A stretch of 64,000 nt of DNA from Legionella jordanis (GTDB lineage: Bacteria > Pseudomonadota > Gammaproteobacteria > Legionellales > Legionellaceae), in the NCBI RefSeq assembly GCF_900637635.1, contig NZ_LR134383.1, positions 2,610,001 to 2,674,000 of the forward strand, in the 5' to 3' direction. The notes beneath the pieces are model-generated. The model was not told the origin of the DNA. It searched no databases and worked only from the letters and a program-made list of their open reading frames with translations. Positions 9,103-18,258 of the stretch are shown here, in pieces. Within the stretch, counting starts at the first letter, position 1. Each line of letters opens with the position of its first letter. Position numbers and translations under genes: made by a program.

Positions 9103-10287
9103 GTGGCCAATTCTAAATTCATTGGTGGTATTTTATTAATAGTTGGTACTTCGATTGGTGGTGGGATGCTCGCCCTGCCCGTATCGACGGCCGAAGTGGG
9201 TTTTAGCAATTCGGTTCTTTTTCTATTTATATGCTGGTTAATTATGACCATCGGTGCCTTACTCATTCTTGAAGTAAATCTCCGTCTACCCTCCGGAAGC
9301 AACATGGTTTCCATGGCTAAATCCACCTTAGGCCTACCTGGGCAAATTATCGCCTGGATTACTTACCTATTCCTTCTGTACACATTGCTTGCCGCATACA
9401 TTTCAGGCGGTAGCGATGTGTTGGGTGGTATTTTAACAAGATTGAACATCAATCCTCCCGCCTGGTTAACCTCCTTCATTTTTACAATTATCTTTAGTTT
9501 GGTGGTGTATGCAGGTATTCGTGCAGTGGATTACGTCAACCGCGGCTTGATGTTTGGTAAGCTGGGTGTCTATATCCTATTGCTGATAATCATCAGTCCG
9601 CACATCCAATTTGGCAGTTTAAATGGTGGCTCAATGCCTGCGATAACTGGCAGTTTAATGATTTTGGTGACCTCCTTCGGTTTCGCATCCATTGTACCTA
9701 GCTTAAGAGAATATTTTAATGATGATGTAAACGCATTACGAAAAGTTATTTTATTTGGTTCTCTCATTCCTCTGACCTGCTACATTCTTTGGGATGCAGT
9801 TATCATGGGGGTCATAAACCGGGAAGGCGAACATGGGCTAATGGCTTTGATGAATAATGACCATGCCACCAGTGGTTTGACCAATGCTTTAGCCAATGCG
9901 GTCAATAGTCAGTGGATTACTGGCTTTTTTGGCTTTTTTACATCCATCTGCATGGTAACTGCCTTTCTTGGAGTATCCATCGGATTATTTGATTTTTTAG
10001 CCGATGGTTTGTCATTAAAGAAAACAGGCCTTCAGGGGAAAGGGACTTTAGCTCTGACTTTTCTGCCACCTTTGGCTGTGGTTCTGATTAATCCCGGGAT
10101 TTATTTACAGGCTTTAAGTTACGCAGGAGTTTGTTGTGTCATTCTTCTGTTGCTGTTGCCAGCCATTATGACTTGGAGAGCCCGCAAGCAGGATCCAAAC
10201 GGCGGTATTCTTTTGGTGCCGGGTGGTAATCTCACTTTAGGATTGGTGGCAATTACGGCACTGTTTTTGCTGACTGTTGCCGTTTGA
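9103..10287 (+). CDS. Aromatic amino acid permease, TyrP/Mtr family (copy 2)
   Basis: A 394-residue paralogue of the gene at 7764, with the same opening FIGGILLIVGTSIGGGMLALP and the matching FGFASIVPSLREYFNDDVN. It begins at GTG 9103; no in-frame ATG lies close upstream and the Shine-Dalgarno is poor. A hairpin and 148 bp separate the copies, so the second may have its own promoter. Differences between copies cluster in loops such as the LNGGSMPAITG region, which may reflect different substrates. The 3' end faces a convergent gene and a nested hairpin. Confidence 0.9.
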   Translation: MANSKFIGGILLIVGTSIGGGMLALPVSTAEVGFSNSVLFLFICWLIMTIGALLILEVNLRLPSGSNMVSMAKSTLGLPGQIIAWITYLFLLYTLLAAYISGGSDVLGGILTRLNINPPAWLTSFIFTIIFSLVVYAGIRAVDYVNRGLMFGKLGVYILLLIIISPHIQFGSLNGGSMPAITGSLMILVTSFGFASIVPSLREYFNDDVNALRKVILFGSLIPLTCYILWDAVIMGVINREGEHGLMALMNNDHATSGLTNALANAVNSQWITGFFGFFTSICMVTAFLGVSIGLFDFLADGLSLKKTGLQGKGTLALTFLPPLAVVLINPGIYLQALSYAGVCCVILLLLLPAIMTWRARKQDPNGGILLVPGGNLTLGLVAITALFLLTVAV

Positions 10288-10305
10288 TGATCAATGAAGT
10301 GATCT

Positions 10306-10358
10306 TACCCGTTCTGCGCAGTAAGTTGGCCAAGGCCAACTTCGTCAGCATACGGGTA
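10306..10358. terminator. Nested palindromic hairpin between convergent genes
   Basis: An inner stem AAGTTGGCC / GGCCAACTT (10323-10342, 2-base loop) sits inside an outer stem TACCCGT / ACGGGTA (10306-10312 and 10352-10358). The structure lies between the permease stop (10287) and the convergent stop codon at 10345, which it overlaps. It probably ends transcription in both directions, although no T-run is present; a REP-like palindrome is the alternative. Confidence 0.55.
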
Positions 10359-12144
10359 TTGCCCTGCCAAGCATGTACTTAGTCAGCAGCTTTTTAGCCG
10401 TCTTACTATGGGCTAAATTTTCAAGAGCCAAAGCATCAACCCAATAAGTTTGTAAAAAGACTAAAGCTTTATAGGCAAACTCAAGGTTATCTCGCATCAA
10501 TTCTTCCATCAATTTGACGAATTTATCGTCTGGACGATTGATATTTTGAACAGATATTAACTGGTCTGCGATCATTTTATTAAACATCTCATCAAAATAT
10601 TTCGCAAACAGCTGTGGAACAACTGTATTGCCATCAATGATCCGATGATCAGCACTAATGGATACGGGTAGCATGTCTTTGGGGACGAAAGAATTGCTTT
10701 CTTCATTCCAAACGGGTTTGCGTTCGATTTGGAGAAGAGTACATTTCATCGCCTCATTTCGACGTAGAGGCGATTTTGCTCTCGTGTAGCCACAAAAACC
10801 AATATTACTTAGAGAGACAACGGCATTACCGGGCGTCGGATAAGGATAAAAGCCATTCTTAAAATCATAAAGCTCCTTGTCCATTATATTTTTAAGGAAA
10901 GGGTAGCTTTTTTCCAGTTCTTCCCTCTTTTTAAAACAGTAAATCATCATTCGGATGATTCTTCTAATCTTTGTCGCCAATTGTTGGCAAGTCATTAAAT
11001 GGCAATTATCGAATACGATTGTACTTAAGTGATCCTGGCAATTAACCAACTTTACGACCAATCCGACAGAGGCTTGTTCACTTTTAAATAATTGGCCATG
11101 GCTTAAATAGGATCGCCAGGATTCATTTTCAGTTAAACCTTTACTAATGACCTGCAGCATCAATGTGGTTATGGTTTCAGGTGGATATTTTTTATTGAAA
11201 AAATCAAGGCGGCTGACATCCATACTAAATTCACCCACCATGGTCGGATCACTCGGATTGTCCCACTGGGTCATAAACATCTTGCGAATAGGGGTCATCG
11301 CTATAGGATGGGAAGTCTGAAAAATTTGCAATCTCGGCAAAAGCTCTCTTGTAAATTTCATAAAAAAGTCCCAGTTATCGCTGGGATGTAAATTGATTTT
11401 AGCCAATTGCCTCCTGTGTTTTTCATCAAGGCAATTCAGAAAATCGAGAGCTCCATTCATTCCTAAAATTACAGAAGTACTCGCCATGTATTTATATTGC
11501 AAGAGGACATTATTGATCAGTTGCGTTTCCAAAAATTGGAGCTTTGGCATGATGATTTTGATATCAGGAAGTCCTATTTCCTTATACAAATCAGCTTCAC
11601 AAACATGACGGTGCTCATCTTCAATGATGATATCAAACACCTCAGGTGCTATATCAGCTTTCTTCAGAAGATGAAAGGTTTCCTCTATCCAGCCCTCAGC
11701 AACAAGATTCAATAGGACCACAGCCACCTTGGGGCATTCTTCTTCTCGAATGAAATTGCACAAGCTCTCAATCCCATCATTATATTCAGGTGGAAAAGCT
11801 TGGGGCGCACATAGTAAATAGAGAATTTTGGTAAACACCAGACCATGAAATATTTCATCCAGCAATTGAGCTCTCATGAGTTTTTGATGCTCTCTCGAGG
11901 ACATCCGGGATTCGAATTTCAACGGCACCTGTATGGCTAACACTTCAAGCTGCGCCAACATGGAAAAAATATAGATGTATAAAATTTTTTCGTGCTTCAA
12001 TTCAAAAGGTAAGCCATTTTTAAACAGCTTATCCATCCGCTCTTTAATAACAATCTTTTCCTCTGAAGTAATTTGATTCCATCCTTCTAGAATCCATTGT
12101 TCTGAGCCCCAGCTGGGTTTTAACAATTCACTAAGTTCATCCAT
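10345..12144 (-). CDS. Fusion of a ferritin-like diiron domain with a 2-oxoacid dehydrogenase E2-type acyltransferase domain
   Basis: A 599-residue two-domain protein. Residues about 50-190 read as a four-helix diiron bundle with a full ligand set: E67 in AQLEVLA, the DEIFHG pair E97/H100, E150 or E154 in AEGWIEE, and the EDEH pair E175/H178. Residues about 300-540 resemble the catalytic domain of E2 acyltransferases or chloramphenicol acetyltransferase, with the active-site ADHRIIDGNT (H500, D504) and the preceding AVVSLSNIGFCGYT strand. No lipoyl domain is present, so it is not a normal E2. The acyl donor and acceptor are unknown. It stands alone, convergent with the permease and divergent from dam. 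Confidence 0.75.
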   Translation of the reverse strand: MDELSELLKPSWGSEQWILEGWNQITSEEKIVIKERMDKLFKNGLPFELKHEKILYIYIFSMLAQLEVLAIQVPLKFESRMSSREHQKLMRAQLLDEIFHGLVFTKILYLLCAPQAFPPEYNDGIESLCNFIREEECPKVAVVLLNLVAEGWIEETFHLLKKADIAPEVFDIIIEDEHRHVCEADLYKEIGLPDIKIIMPKLQFLETQLINNVLLQYKYMASTSVILGMNGALDFLNCLDEKHRRQLAKINLHPSDNWDFFMKFTRELLPRLQIFQTSHPIAMTPIRKMFMTQWDNPSDPTMVGEFSMDVSRLDFFNKKYPPETITTLMLQVISKGLTENESWRSYLSHGQLFKSEQASVGLVVKLVNCQDHLSTIVFDNCHLMTCQQLATKIRRIIRMMIYCFKKREELEKSYPFLKNIMDKELYDFKNGFYPYPTPGNAVVSLSNIGFCGYTRAKSPLRRNEAMKCTLLQIERKPVWNEESNSFVPKDMLPVSISADHRIIDGNTVVPQLFAKYFDEMFNKMIADQLISVQNINRPDDKFVKLMEELMRDNLEFAYKALVFLQTYWVDALALENLAHSKTAKKLLTKYMLGRAIPVC

Positions 12145-12229
12145 ATCACATTAATGTCCAAATCGATGTGCTTGCATCATAACCACCGCAGGTGAGAGCG
12201 TCAACTTATAGCTCCCCCATGATTCTTGC

Positions 12230-12257
12230 TTGTCAATAAATTCCTATGTTGTAGAAT
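12230..12257 (+). promoter_or_regulatory. Sigma70-type promoter for dam
   Basis: TTGTCA (12230-12235) and TAGAAT (12252-12257) are separated by 16 bases, 49 bases before the dam start. The 161-bp gap between the divergent genes shows no better candidate. Confidence 0.55.
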
Positions 12258-12306
12258 CAGCTAAATCCATTCAATTCGGCTTAGAGAGCATCTCGATTAG
12301 CATCTC

Positions 12307-13116
12307 ATGACTAGAATAAAGCCATTTCTTAAATGGGCTGGGAACAAATTTCGTTGCGTTGAACATATTTTAGCTTCTCTGCCTCCTGCCAATCGTCTAA
12401 TAGAGCCCTTTACCGGTTCAGGCGCAATTTTTCTCAACTCCAATTATCACCGCTATCTGTTAGCCGAACAAAACATTAATCTGATCAGCCTTTTTCAGTA
12501 TTTGCAATTGGAAGGTCTTGAGTTTATTGAATACTGCAGCAGTTTCTTTTCCGCGGAAAACAATTGTGAGTCGAGATATTATGCGTTTCGCGAGCAATTT
12601 AACCACAGCCAAGATTTACGCTACAAAGCCGCTGTTTTTCTTTATTTAAACCGGCATGGCTATAACGGTCTTTGCCGCTACAACCAAAGAGGTTTGTATA
12701 ATGTACCTTTCGGTCGTTATAAAAAACCGTATTTTCCGAGAATTGAAATGGAGCATTTTTATCGTAAAAGCAGCCAGGCCCTATTCATCTCGGCAGATTT
12801 TCGTCAAACCTTTGCCCAGGCGGAAATTGGAGATTTAATTTATTGCGATCCCCCATACGTGCCATTATCCGCAAGTGCCAATTTTGCCTCTTACACTCAT
12901 AAAAAATTTAAAGAGTCGGATCAAATTGAATTGGCTCAATTAGCGAAAGAAACCGCTGCTCGAGGTATTCCTGTAATCATCTCAAATCATGATACTGAAT
13001 TCACTCGTCACCATTATCGAGATAGTCAGATTGTCTCTTTTCCCGTCAGCCGTTTGATCAGCTGCAAAGCCACTCATCGCCAGGCAGCACAAGAACTGGT
13101 TGCAATCTTCTCTTAA
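12307..13116 (+). CDS. dam: DNA adenine methyltransferase (Dam, D12 class)
   Basis: A 269-residue N6-adenine methyltransferase expected to modify GATC. It opens with the class signature PFLKWAGNKF, followed by the SAM-binding IEPFTGSGAIF and the catalytic motif IV DPPYVPLS (D181-Y184). Length fits the 270-280 residues of enterobacterial Dam. It has its own apparent promoter at 12230 and a strong terminator directly after the stop, so it looks monocistronic. Confidence 0.92.
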   Translation: MTRIKPFLKWAGNKFRCVEHILASLPPANRLIEPFTGSGAIFLNSNYHRYLLAEQNINLISLFQYLQLEGLEFIEYCSSFFSAENNCESRYYAFREQFNHSQDLRYKAAVFLYLNRHGYNGLCRYNQRGLYNVPFGRYKKPYFPRIEMEHFYRKSSQALFISADFRQTFAQAEIGDLIYCDPPYVPLSASANFASYTHKKFKESDQIELAQLAKETAARGIPVIISNHDTEFTRHHYRDSQIVSFPVSRLISCKATHRQAAQELVAIFS

Positions 13117-13137
13117 TAAAGCTGAAAATCTGCACAA

Positions 13138-13173
13138 GCCAGGTAAATGATGAGATTTACCTGGCGTTATTTT
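13138..13173. terminator. Strong hairpin terminator between dam and the convergent MFS gene
   Basis: GCCAGGTAAAT (13138-13148) and ATTTACCTGGC (13155-13165) form a perfect 11-bp stem with a 6-base loop, followed by GTTATTTT. It lies 21 bases after the dam stop and next to the convergent MFS stop, so it can serve dam and perhaps both genes. Confidence 0.8.
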
Positions 13174-14449
13174 AGTGATGGGTTGGTTTAACATCCTTCA
13201 TGAAGAAGGCAAGTATGGTCACCAGGAGCAAGGATATAGGTAGAACAGAGAGAGCGATTTGGTAGTCAACGACGGTGTAAATGTGTTCACCAGCTACAAT
13301 ACCGCTGTCACCGAAAGTATCCAGTAACTTACCAACGAGAGGCTGGAAAACTACCCCCCCTAGAGTGACAATCATATTAACGGCAGCAAAGACAGTTCCG
13401 GACAGTTTTGCACCACTGTTTTCTTTACCCATGATGAATACAATTATTTCCGTGGCACTGAAAGCACCATAAAGAAACAATAAGACATTTAACCAGCCAT
13501 AGGATAAGCCAGGATAGTACAGGACAAAACAAATACAAACCAAAGCCAATATAGCACCTACGGTAAGCGGCATGACTCGACGTCCGCTTCTATCCGATAA
13601 ATATCCAGCTACAGGTGCACCTACTGCCCACCCCAGAAACATGGCAGATACGGTTTTTGCGGCTTCAACTTTTGTTAAATGATGTGCTTGTTCTAAATAG
13701 CTTTTACCCCACAACTCTCCGAATACCGATAGCGAGGTATATAGACATGCACCTACAAAGCCAATGAGCCAAACTTGTGGTGAAGTCAATACTGACCATA
13801 CGTTTTTAAAGAATTCTGGCAACGCATATTTATGCGGGGAATGCCCTTCTGGACCATCACGAACAACTAAAAAAGTGATAAGGGTTAAGACGGAACCAAT
13901 AACCACCATCAGGTTTAGTACATGATGCCACCCCATGCTCACGGCAATGTCGGTAATCTTAACTTCACCATACACCAGGCCTAGCATGCCTAAAGTGGTT
14001 ATTAATCCAGCCACTAAGGAAAAATACCGTCTGGGAAGCCAGTGCATCGCCAAGGACAAAACGCCTACAAAGGCAAAAGAAGAACCAAAGCCTACTAAAA
14101 AGCGGCCACTGCCTGCAATGAACATAGATGTAGTAATGCTAAACATCCAGGATCCTAGTGCACAACATAGGCAGGCAAACGTTAAAAGACGCCTTGGCCC
14201 AAAACGATCCATTAGCATACCAACTGGCAATTGCATGGGAGAGTATGCAAAATAATAAAAGGCAGACAATTGACCAAAAGTTGTTGCTGAAATGTGGCCA
14301 AAGGCTGCACTTAATTCACTTTGCAAGGCACCAGGAATGATTCGTAAAACGAATTCATAGCAGTAGAAAAACGCTCCTACGGCACATATTAAGCTGCCGA
14401 GGAGGGCCTGTCTTCTGCCAATATAAGTATTAGTTATCTGCATTAGCAT
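13172..14449 (-). CDS. MFS transporter (paralogue of the upstream gene)
   Basis: A 425-residue, 12-helix major facilitator protein. It shares with its neighbour the opening pattern YCYEFVLRIIPGAL, the AFYYFAYSPMQLPVG helix and the MFS loop motif GMLMDRFGPRRLL. It overlaps the upstream MFS gene by 20 bp and lies in a leftward run headed by malic enzyme. Legionella has many such carriers, including the Pht phagosomal transporters, to which these resemble in layout. Substrate unknown; the operon context would suit an organic or amino acid. Confidence 0.85.
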   Translation of the reverse strand: MLMQITNTYIGRRQALLGSLICAVGAFFYCYEFVLRIIPGALQSELSAAFGHISATTFGQLSAFYYFAYSPMQLPVGMLMDRFGPRRLLTFACLCCALGSWMFSITTSMFIAGSGRFLVGFGSSFAFVGVLSLAMHWLPRRYFSLVAGLITTLGMLGLVYGEVKITDIAVSMGWHHVLNLMVVIGSVLTLITFLVVRDGPEGHSPHKYALPEFFKNVWSVLTSPQVWLIGFVGACLYTSLSVFGELWGKSYLEQAHHLTKVEAAKTVSAMFLGWAVGAPVAGYLSDRSGRRVMPLTVGAILALVCICFVLYYPGLSYGWLNVLLFLYGAFSATEIIVFIMGKENSGAKLSGTVFAAVNMIVTLGGVVFQPLVGKLLDTFGDSGIVAGEHIYTVVDYQIALSVLPISLLLVTILAFFMKDVKPTHH

Positions 14450-15719
14450 AAGTTTCTTTCAAGAAAAAGGTTAGAATGGCAGCGATAATTATACCAATAG
14501 GAATAATGGATAATGCAAATTGGTAATCATCGGCTGTGTACAATTGCTGCAATCTATCAACTGGAATGTCTTGCAGCGGAACATTAGCCAGATGCGTTGA
14601 CAGACTAAAGTCAAGTAAGTTACCTACGAGAGGCTGTAAAAACATAGCGCCCAGCATAACAATCATATTGGTCATAGCCATCGCTGTTCCAGCTGCTTCA
14701 TTGGGACTTAATTCACGGCCAACCGCAAAAACGATGCATTGTGCGCTATAAAGCAGACCTAGTACGAACATAAGCAAGTTAATATGCCAAGGCATCAAAC
14801 CCGGGAGATAGAGAAGAATCATCATTATGATTCCAGCCCCTGTGGCTCCAAATAACATGGGTAATTTGCGGCGTTTTAACCGGTCGGAAATATAACCCAT
14901 TGATGGAGCGCCGATGGTGAATCCCAAAAAGAGCAATGAATTCGCAAAATCAGCATCAACTATGGATAAACCATGGGCATGTCGCAAATAGGGAATGCCC
15001 CAAAGCTCAGCAAACACTGTGGTAGGTAAGTAGACTAAGCAGCCAAACATGCCATTTATCCAGATTTGCTTATTTCGAGCAATGATTCCTAAATCGATCA
15101 TGCTCTTTTTGAAGGTATCCACTGTTCCGCTTCTTGGTTGATTGTCTCGTTTATCCCTCAAGCCAAACCACAGAACAAAAATTAAGCCGATACCAAAATA
15201 GGCTGTCAGGTTTAATGTTTCGCGCCAGCCAATCTCTACAACCAGACTGCCTAGGAGGTTGTCACCAGCCATAGCGCCAATTGTTCCCAGTGCCGATGCC
15301 AAACCCGAAACCATTCCCAATTTATCTTCGGGAAGCCAAATGGTGGCCAATTTCAGCACGCCAACAAAAGCAAATGCTGATCCAAAACCGACCAGAAAGC
15401 GCCCCACGGCTGCCACCCAAAATATATTAGTTCCTGCAAAAATGAAAACACCAATAACGCAGATTAGGCAAGCTAAGGTAATTAGAATTCTTGGACCATA
15501 ACGGTCTAGCAAAACACCTACAGGTAATTGCAAAGGGACATAGGCGTAATAATAAAACGCCGACAACAATCCAAACCCCGCTGCAGATAAATTAAAGTGG
15601 CCGCGGAGTGCATGTTCCATCACACTTGGCGAAATGCGTAAAAAATATTCATAGCTATAGTAAACTGCGCCTAAAGCACAAATTAACCAGCCAATAATCA
15701 TGTATTTTTTATCTTTCAT
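14430..15719 (-). CDS. MFS transporter (paralogue of the downstream gene)
   Basis: A 429-residue major facilitator protein. Features are the YYSYEYFLRISPSVM opening, the AFYYYAYVPLQLPVGVLLDR loop motif and a second half repeating the MFS pattern (GYISDRLKRRKLP). It sits 41 bp downstream of the malic enzyme gene and overlaps the next MFS gene by 20 bp, so the three genes probably form one operon. The copies have diverged clearly and are not a recent duplication. Substrate unknown. Confidence 0.85.
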   Translation of the reverse strand: MKDKKYMIIGWLICALGAVYYSYEYFLRISPSVMEHALRGHFNLSAAGFGLLSAFYYYAYVPLQLPVGVLLDRYGPRILITLACLICVIGVFIFAGTNIFWVAAVGRFLVGFGSAFAFVGVLKLATIWLPEDKLGMVSGLASALGTIGAMAGDNLLGSLVVEIGWRETLNLTAYFGIGLIFVLWFGLRDKRDNQPRSGTVDTFKKSMIDLGIIARNKQIWINGMFGCLVYLPTTVFAELWGIPYLRHAHGLSIVDADFANSLLFLGFTIGAPSMGYISDRLKRRKLPMLFGATGAGIIMMILLYLPGLMPWHINLLMFVLGLLYSAQCIVFAVGRELSPNEAAGTAMAMTNMIVMLGAMFLQPLVGNLLDFSLSTHLANVPLQDIPVDRLQQLYTADDYQFALSIIPIGIIIAAILTFFLKETYANADN

Positions 15720-15760
15720 CTTCTAAATGAGCTCCTTCATCTTTGGTTAAGTAGTCAGCA

Positions 15761-17002
15761 CTATTTTTTCAGTAAACTGATTCGGCTGACCCCACTTGCA
15801 ATGGCCGCATTAGCGACTGCAAGCGCCACCCGCTCCTTTAAACGGGGATCAATTGGTTTGGGGATGATGTAGTGGGGACCAAATTCCCAATTGCTTACAT
15901 TGGGATAATTGTCCTTAACAATTTGAGGAACTGGCTCATGGACCAGTTGGCGGATCGCTTCAACAGCAGCAATCTGCATTGATTGGTTGATGCACGTTGC
16001 ACGAACATCAAGCGCCCCGCGAAAGATGTATGGGAAACATAAAACATTATTTACCTGGTTAGGAAAATCACTGCGCCCTGTCGCAATGATTAAGTCATCC
16101 CGAACCTGTTTAGCGACTTCAGGACGTATTTCAGGATCTGGGTTGGATAAGGCAAAAATAACAGGCTTTGGAGCCATTAGATTTAACAGTTCAGCATTCA
16201 ATAAATTGGGCTTGGCAACACCAATAAATACATCGGCGCCTTCTAGGGCATCAGCCAAGCTGCGGCAAGAAGTTTTGCGCGCAAAAGCAAATTTATAAGG
16301 ATTCAGATCTTCACGCTCTGTGTGAATGACCCCTTTGCTATCCAGCAAAAGCATTTTTTCCTTGTCCGCTCCCAAGGCGACAAGTAAACGCATGGAAGCG
16401 ATGCCTGCTGCACCAGCACCAATACAAACAATATTGGCCTCAGACAATGTTTTTCCCTGCAGTTCGAGGGCATTTAACAAAGCAGCTGCCACTACAATTG
16501 CAGTGCCGTGCTGATCATCATGGAAAACGGGAATATTCAGCTGCTCGATCAGTGCTTGTTCAATTTCAAAGCATTCCGGCGCTTTGATGTCTTCTAAGTT
16601 GATGCCGCCAAATGTTGGAGCTATTCGCTTTGCCGTGGAAATAAAAGCTTGAGGATCCTCAGCATCCACTTCAATGTCAAAAACATCAATATCTGCAAAA
16701 CGCTTAAACAATACGGCCTTTCCTTCCATGACGGGTTTGCTAGCTAAAGGTCCCACATCCCCCAGTCCAAGGACCGCGGTACCATTCGTCATAACCGCAA
16801 TTAAATTGCCTTTTGCTGTATAACGGAATGCTGCTTCTGCGTTTTCAGCGATGGCTAAAACCGGCTCAGCCACCCCTGGTGTATAAGCCAGAGACAAATC
16901 ATCCTGCGAGTTCGTAGACTTGGTCACGTGAACAGCCAATTTTCCTGGTATTGGAAATTCGTGATACTCCAAGGCACGCTGTTTTAATACATCTTTATCC
17001 AA
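15761..17002 (-). CDS. NAD(P)-dependent malic enzyme, short form
   Basis: A 413-residue oxidative decarboxylase turning malate into pyruvate and CO2. The malic N-domain is seen in [38 protein letters not shown] and [18 protein letters not shown]. The Rossmann motif [17 protein letters not shown] and [13 protein letters not shown] follow. It lacks the C-terminal phosphotransacetylase-like domain of the long MaeB type. It is the first gene of a leftward operon with two MFS transporters, which suggests uptake of a substrate entering C4 metabolism; that link is inference. Confidence 0.92.
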   Translation of the reverse strand: MDKDVLKQRALEYHEFPIPGKLAVHVTKSTNSQDDLSLAYTPGVAEPVLAIAENAEAAFRYTAKGNLIAVMTNGTAVLGLGDVGPLASKPVMEGKAVLFKRFADIDVFDIEVDAEDPQAFISTAKRIAPTFGGINLEDIKAPECFEIEQALIEQLNIPVFHDDQHGTAIVVAAALLNALELQGKTLSEANIVCIGAGAAGIASMRLLVALGADKEKMLLLDSKGVIHTEREDLNPYKFAFARKTSCRSLADALEGADVFIGVAKPNLLNAELLNLMAPKPVIFALSNPDPEIRPEVAKQVRDDLIIATGRSDFPNQVNNVLCFPYIFRGALDVRATCINQSMQIAAVEAIRQLVHEPVPQIVKDNYPNVSNWEFGPHYIIPKPIDPRLKERVALAVANAAIASGVSRISLLKK

Positions 17003-17076
17003 AGCGTTTACTCTCTTTTCGTAAAACCCGGCGAAAAATCATATAGAAAAAAGTTAGAGATGAACAGTCATTTTGC

Positions 17077-17107
17077 AAAAAAAAGGCGCATATATTGCGC
17101 CTTTTTT
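17077..17107 (-). terminator. Intrinsic terminator of rpmE
   Basis: AAAAAAAAGGCGC and GCGCCTTTTTT flank a 7-base loop, giving a GC core with A and T tails in both directions. It sits 59 bases after the rpmE stop and 75 bases before the malic enzyme start, so it insulates that operon. Confidence 0.85.
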
Positions 17108-17165
17108 GCATTTTTGCATTGAATCGGAGACATTTTAGTGAAAAATAAAGCAATTTATTTGCTTA

Positions 17166-17372
17166 TTAATCTTTCTTTTTGTAACGGTCACGGAATTTTT
17201 GCACACGACCACCGGTATCAACGAGTTTTTGCTTTCCAGTGTAAAATGGATGGCAATTGGAGCACACTTCAATGTTTAAATCGTTCGCCAAAGTTGAACG
17301 GGTTTCAAATGAGTGGCCGCAGCTGCAGGTCACATTAACAACATTATAATCTGGATGGGTTGATGCTTTCAT
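17166..17372 (-). CDS. rpmE: 50S ribosomal protein L31, zinc-binding type
   Basis: A 68-residue ribosomal protein. It has the family pattern [17 protein letters not shown] followed by [16 protein letters not shown]. The Cys set (CSC and CSNC) marks the zinc-binding form rather than the Zur-induced Cys-less paralogue. It is a single gene with a strong terminator. A good -35 (TTGACA, 17423 down to 17418) is present upstream but the matching -10 is poor. Confidence 0.96.
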   Translation of the reverse strand: MKASTHPDYNVVNVTCSCGHSFETRSTLANDLNIEVCSNCHPFYTGKQKLVDTGGRVQKFRDRYKKKD

Positions 17373-17476
17373 AATACCACTCTCTCAATTAAACATGAGC
17401 ATCGCCACCTGAACCATTGTCAAGCACCATGCTCTCTTTATAAGACGCGCAACATTATCAGAAATTCTATTATAGA

Positions 17477-18211
17477 TCAATTTTTCTTATTCGGTAAAAG
17501 ACGTTCTTCCTCGAAAAAAGTCACTTGTCCTGTTTTAAGATCATGCATACCTGCTACAATACCAACTTTACCCTGAGCAATTAAATCGCGAATGATTGGG
17601 CTTTGTTGTTGTATTTGCCGAACCATATTCAGAGCATTATTTTTAGCTATGGCATCCACTAATTTATGTTCGCTGCAATCATTTAAACCCGTGGTTTTTT
17701 TGGCGGGTTCCACCGCAGGTTTAATCTTATCCAGTACATGATTTAAGTGACCTAACTTAACATCCCCGCATGCTCCTGCAACAGCACCACATGAACTGTG
17801 TCCAAGCACCACGATTAAAGGCGTACCTACTGCTTTCGTAGCAAACTCCATGCTACCTATAATATCTTCATTCACCACATTACCCGCAACACGTAACACA
17901 AATAAATCCGCTAAACCTTGATCAAAAACCAATTCTGGTACTGAACGGGAATCCATGCAGTTTAAAATAACGACCCAAGGGTATTGCCCATAAGAGGAAC
18001 GTTTAGCCTGGGCTAAAAAATCACGTTGTTGCATTCGGTTTGATAAGAAACGTTGATTGCCCTCTTTCAGACGCATTAGGGCTTGTTTAGGCGTCATGGA
18101 TTGCTGTTTCTCAGCGGAAACTGGTTTGCTGAGAATTAACATATCCTCTTCCGTTGCTGCAGCATTCAAGCTAATCAAGAGCAGTAAACTTCCTGCTAAA
18201 TAACGTTTCAT
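17477..18211 (-). CDS. Periplasmic beta-class carbonic anhydrase
   Basis: A 244-residue enzyme interconverting CO2 and bicarbonate. An N-terminal signal peptide (residues 1-19, cleavage near AAATEE) makes it exported, which is unusual for the beta class. Zinc ligands and the catalytic dyad are complete: CMDSR (C85, D87, R89) and HSSCGAV (H138, C141). The start is supported by a GGGAGAAAGG upstream. It ends the leftward series arsC-wrbA-xth-xth-can, with 47 bp to the preceding gene. Confidence 0.9.
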   Translation of the reverse strand: MKRYLAGSLLLLISLNAAATEEDMLILSKPVSAEKQQSMTPKQALMRLKEGNQRFLSNRMQQRDFLAQAKRSSYGQYPWVVILNCMDSRSVPELVFDQGLADLFVLRVAGNVVNEDIIGSMEFATKAVGTPLIVVLGHSSCGAVAGACGDVKLGHLNHVLDKIKPAVEPAKKTTGLNDCSEHKLVDAIAKNNALNMVRQIQQQSPIIRDLIAQGKVGIVAGMHDLKTGQVTFFEEERLLPNKKN

Positions 18212-18258
18212 ATCCTTTCTCCCTGTTGTTTTTAAAGTCCAGCCAATTAAACTGCTAA

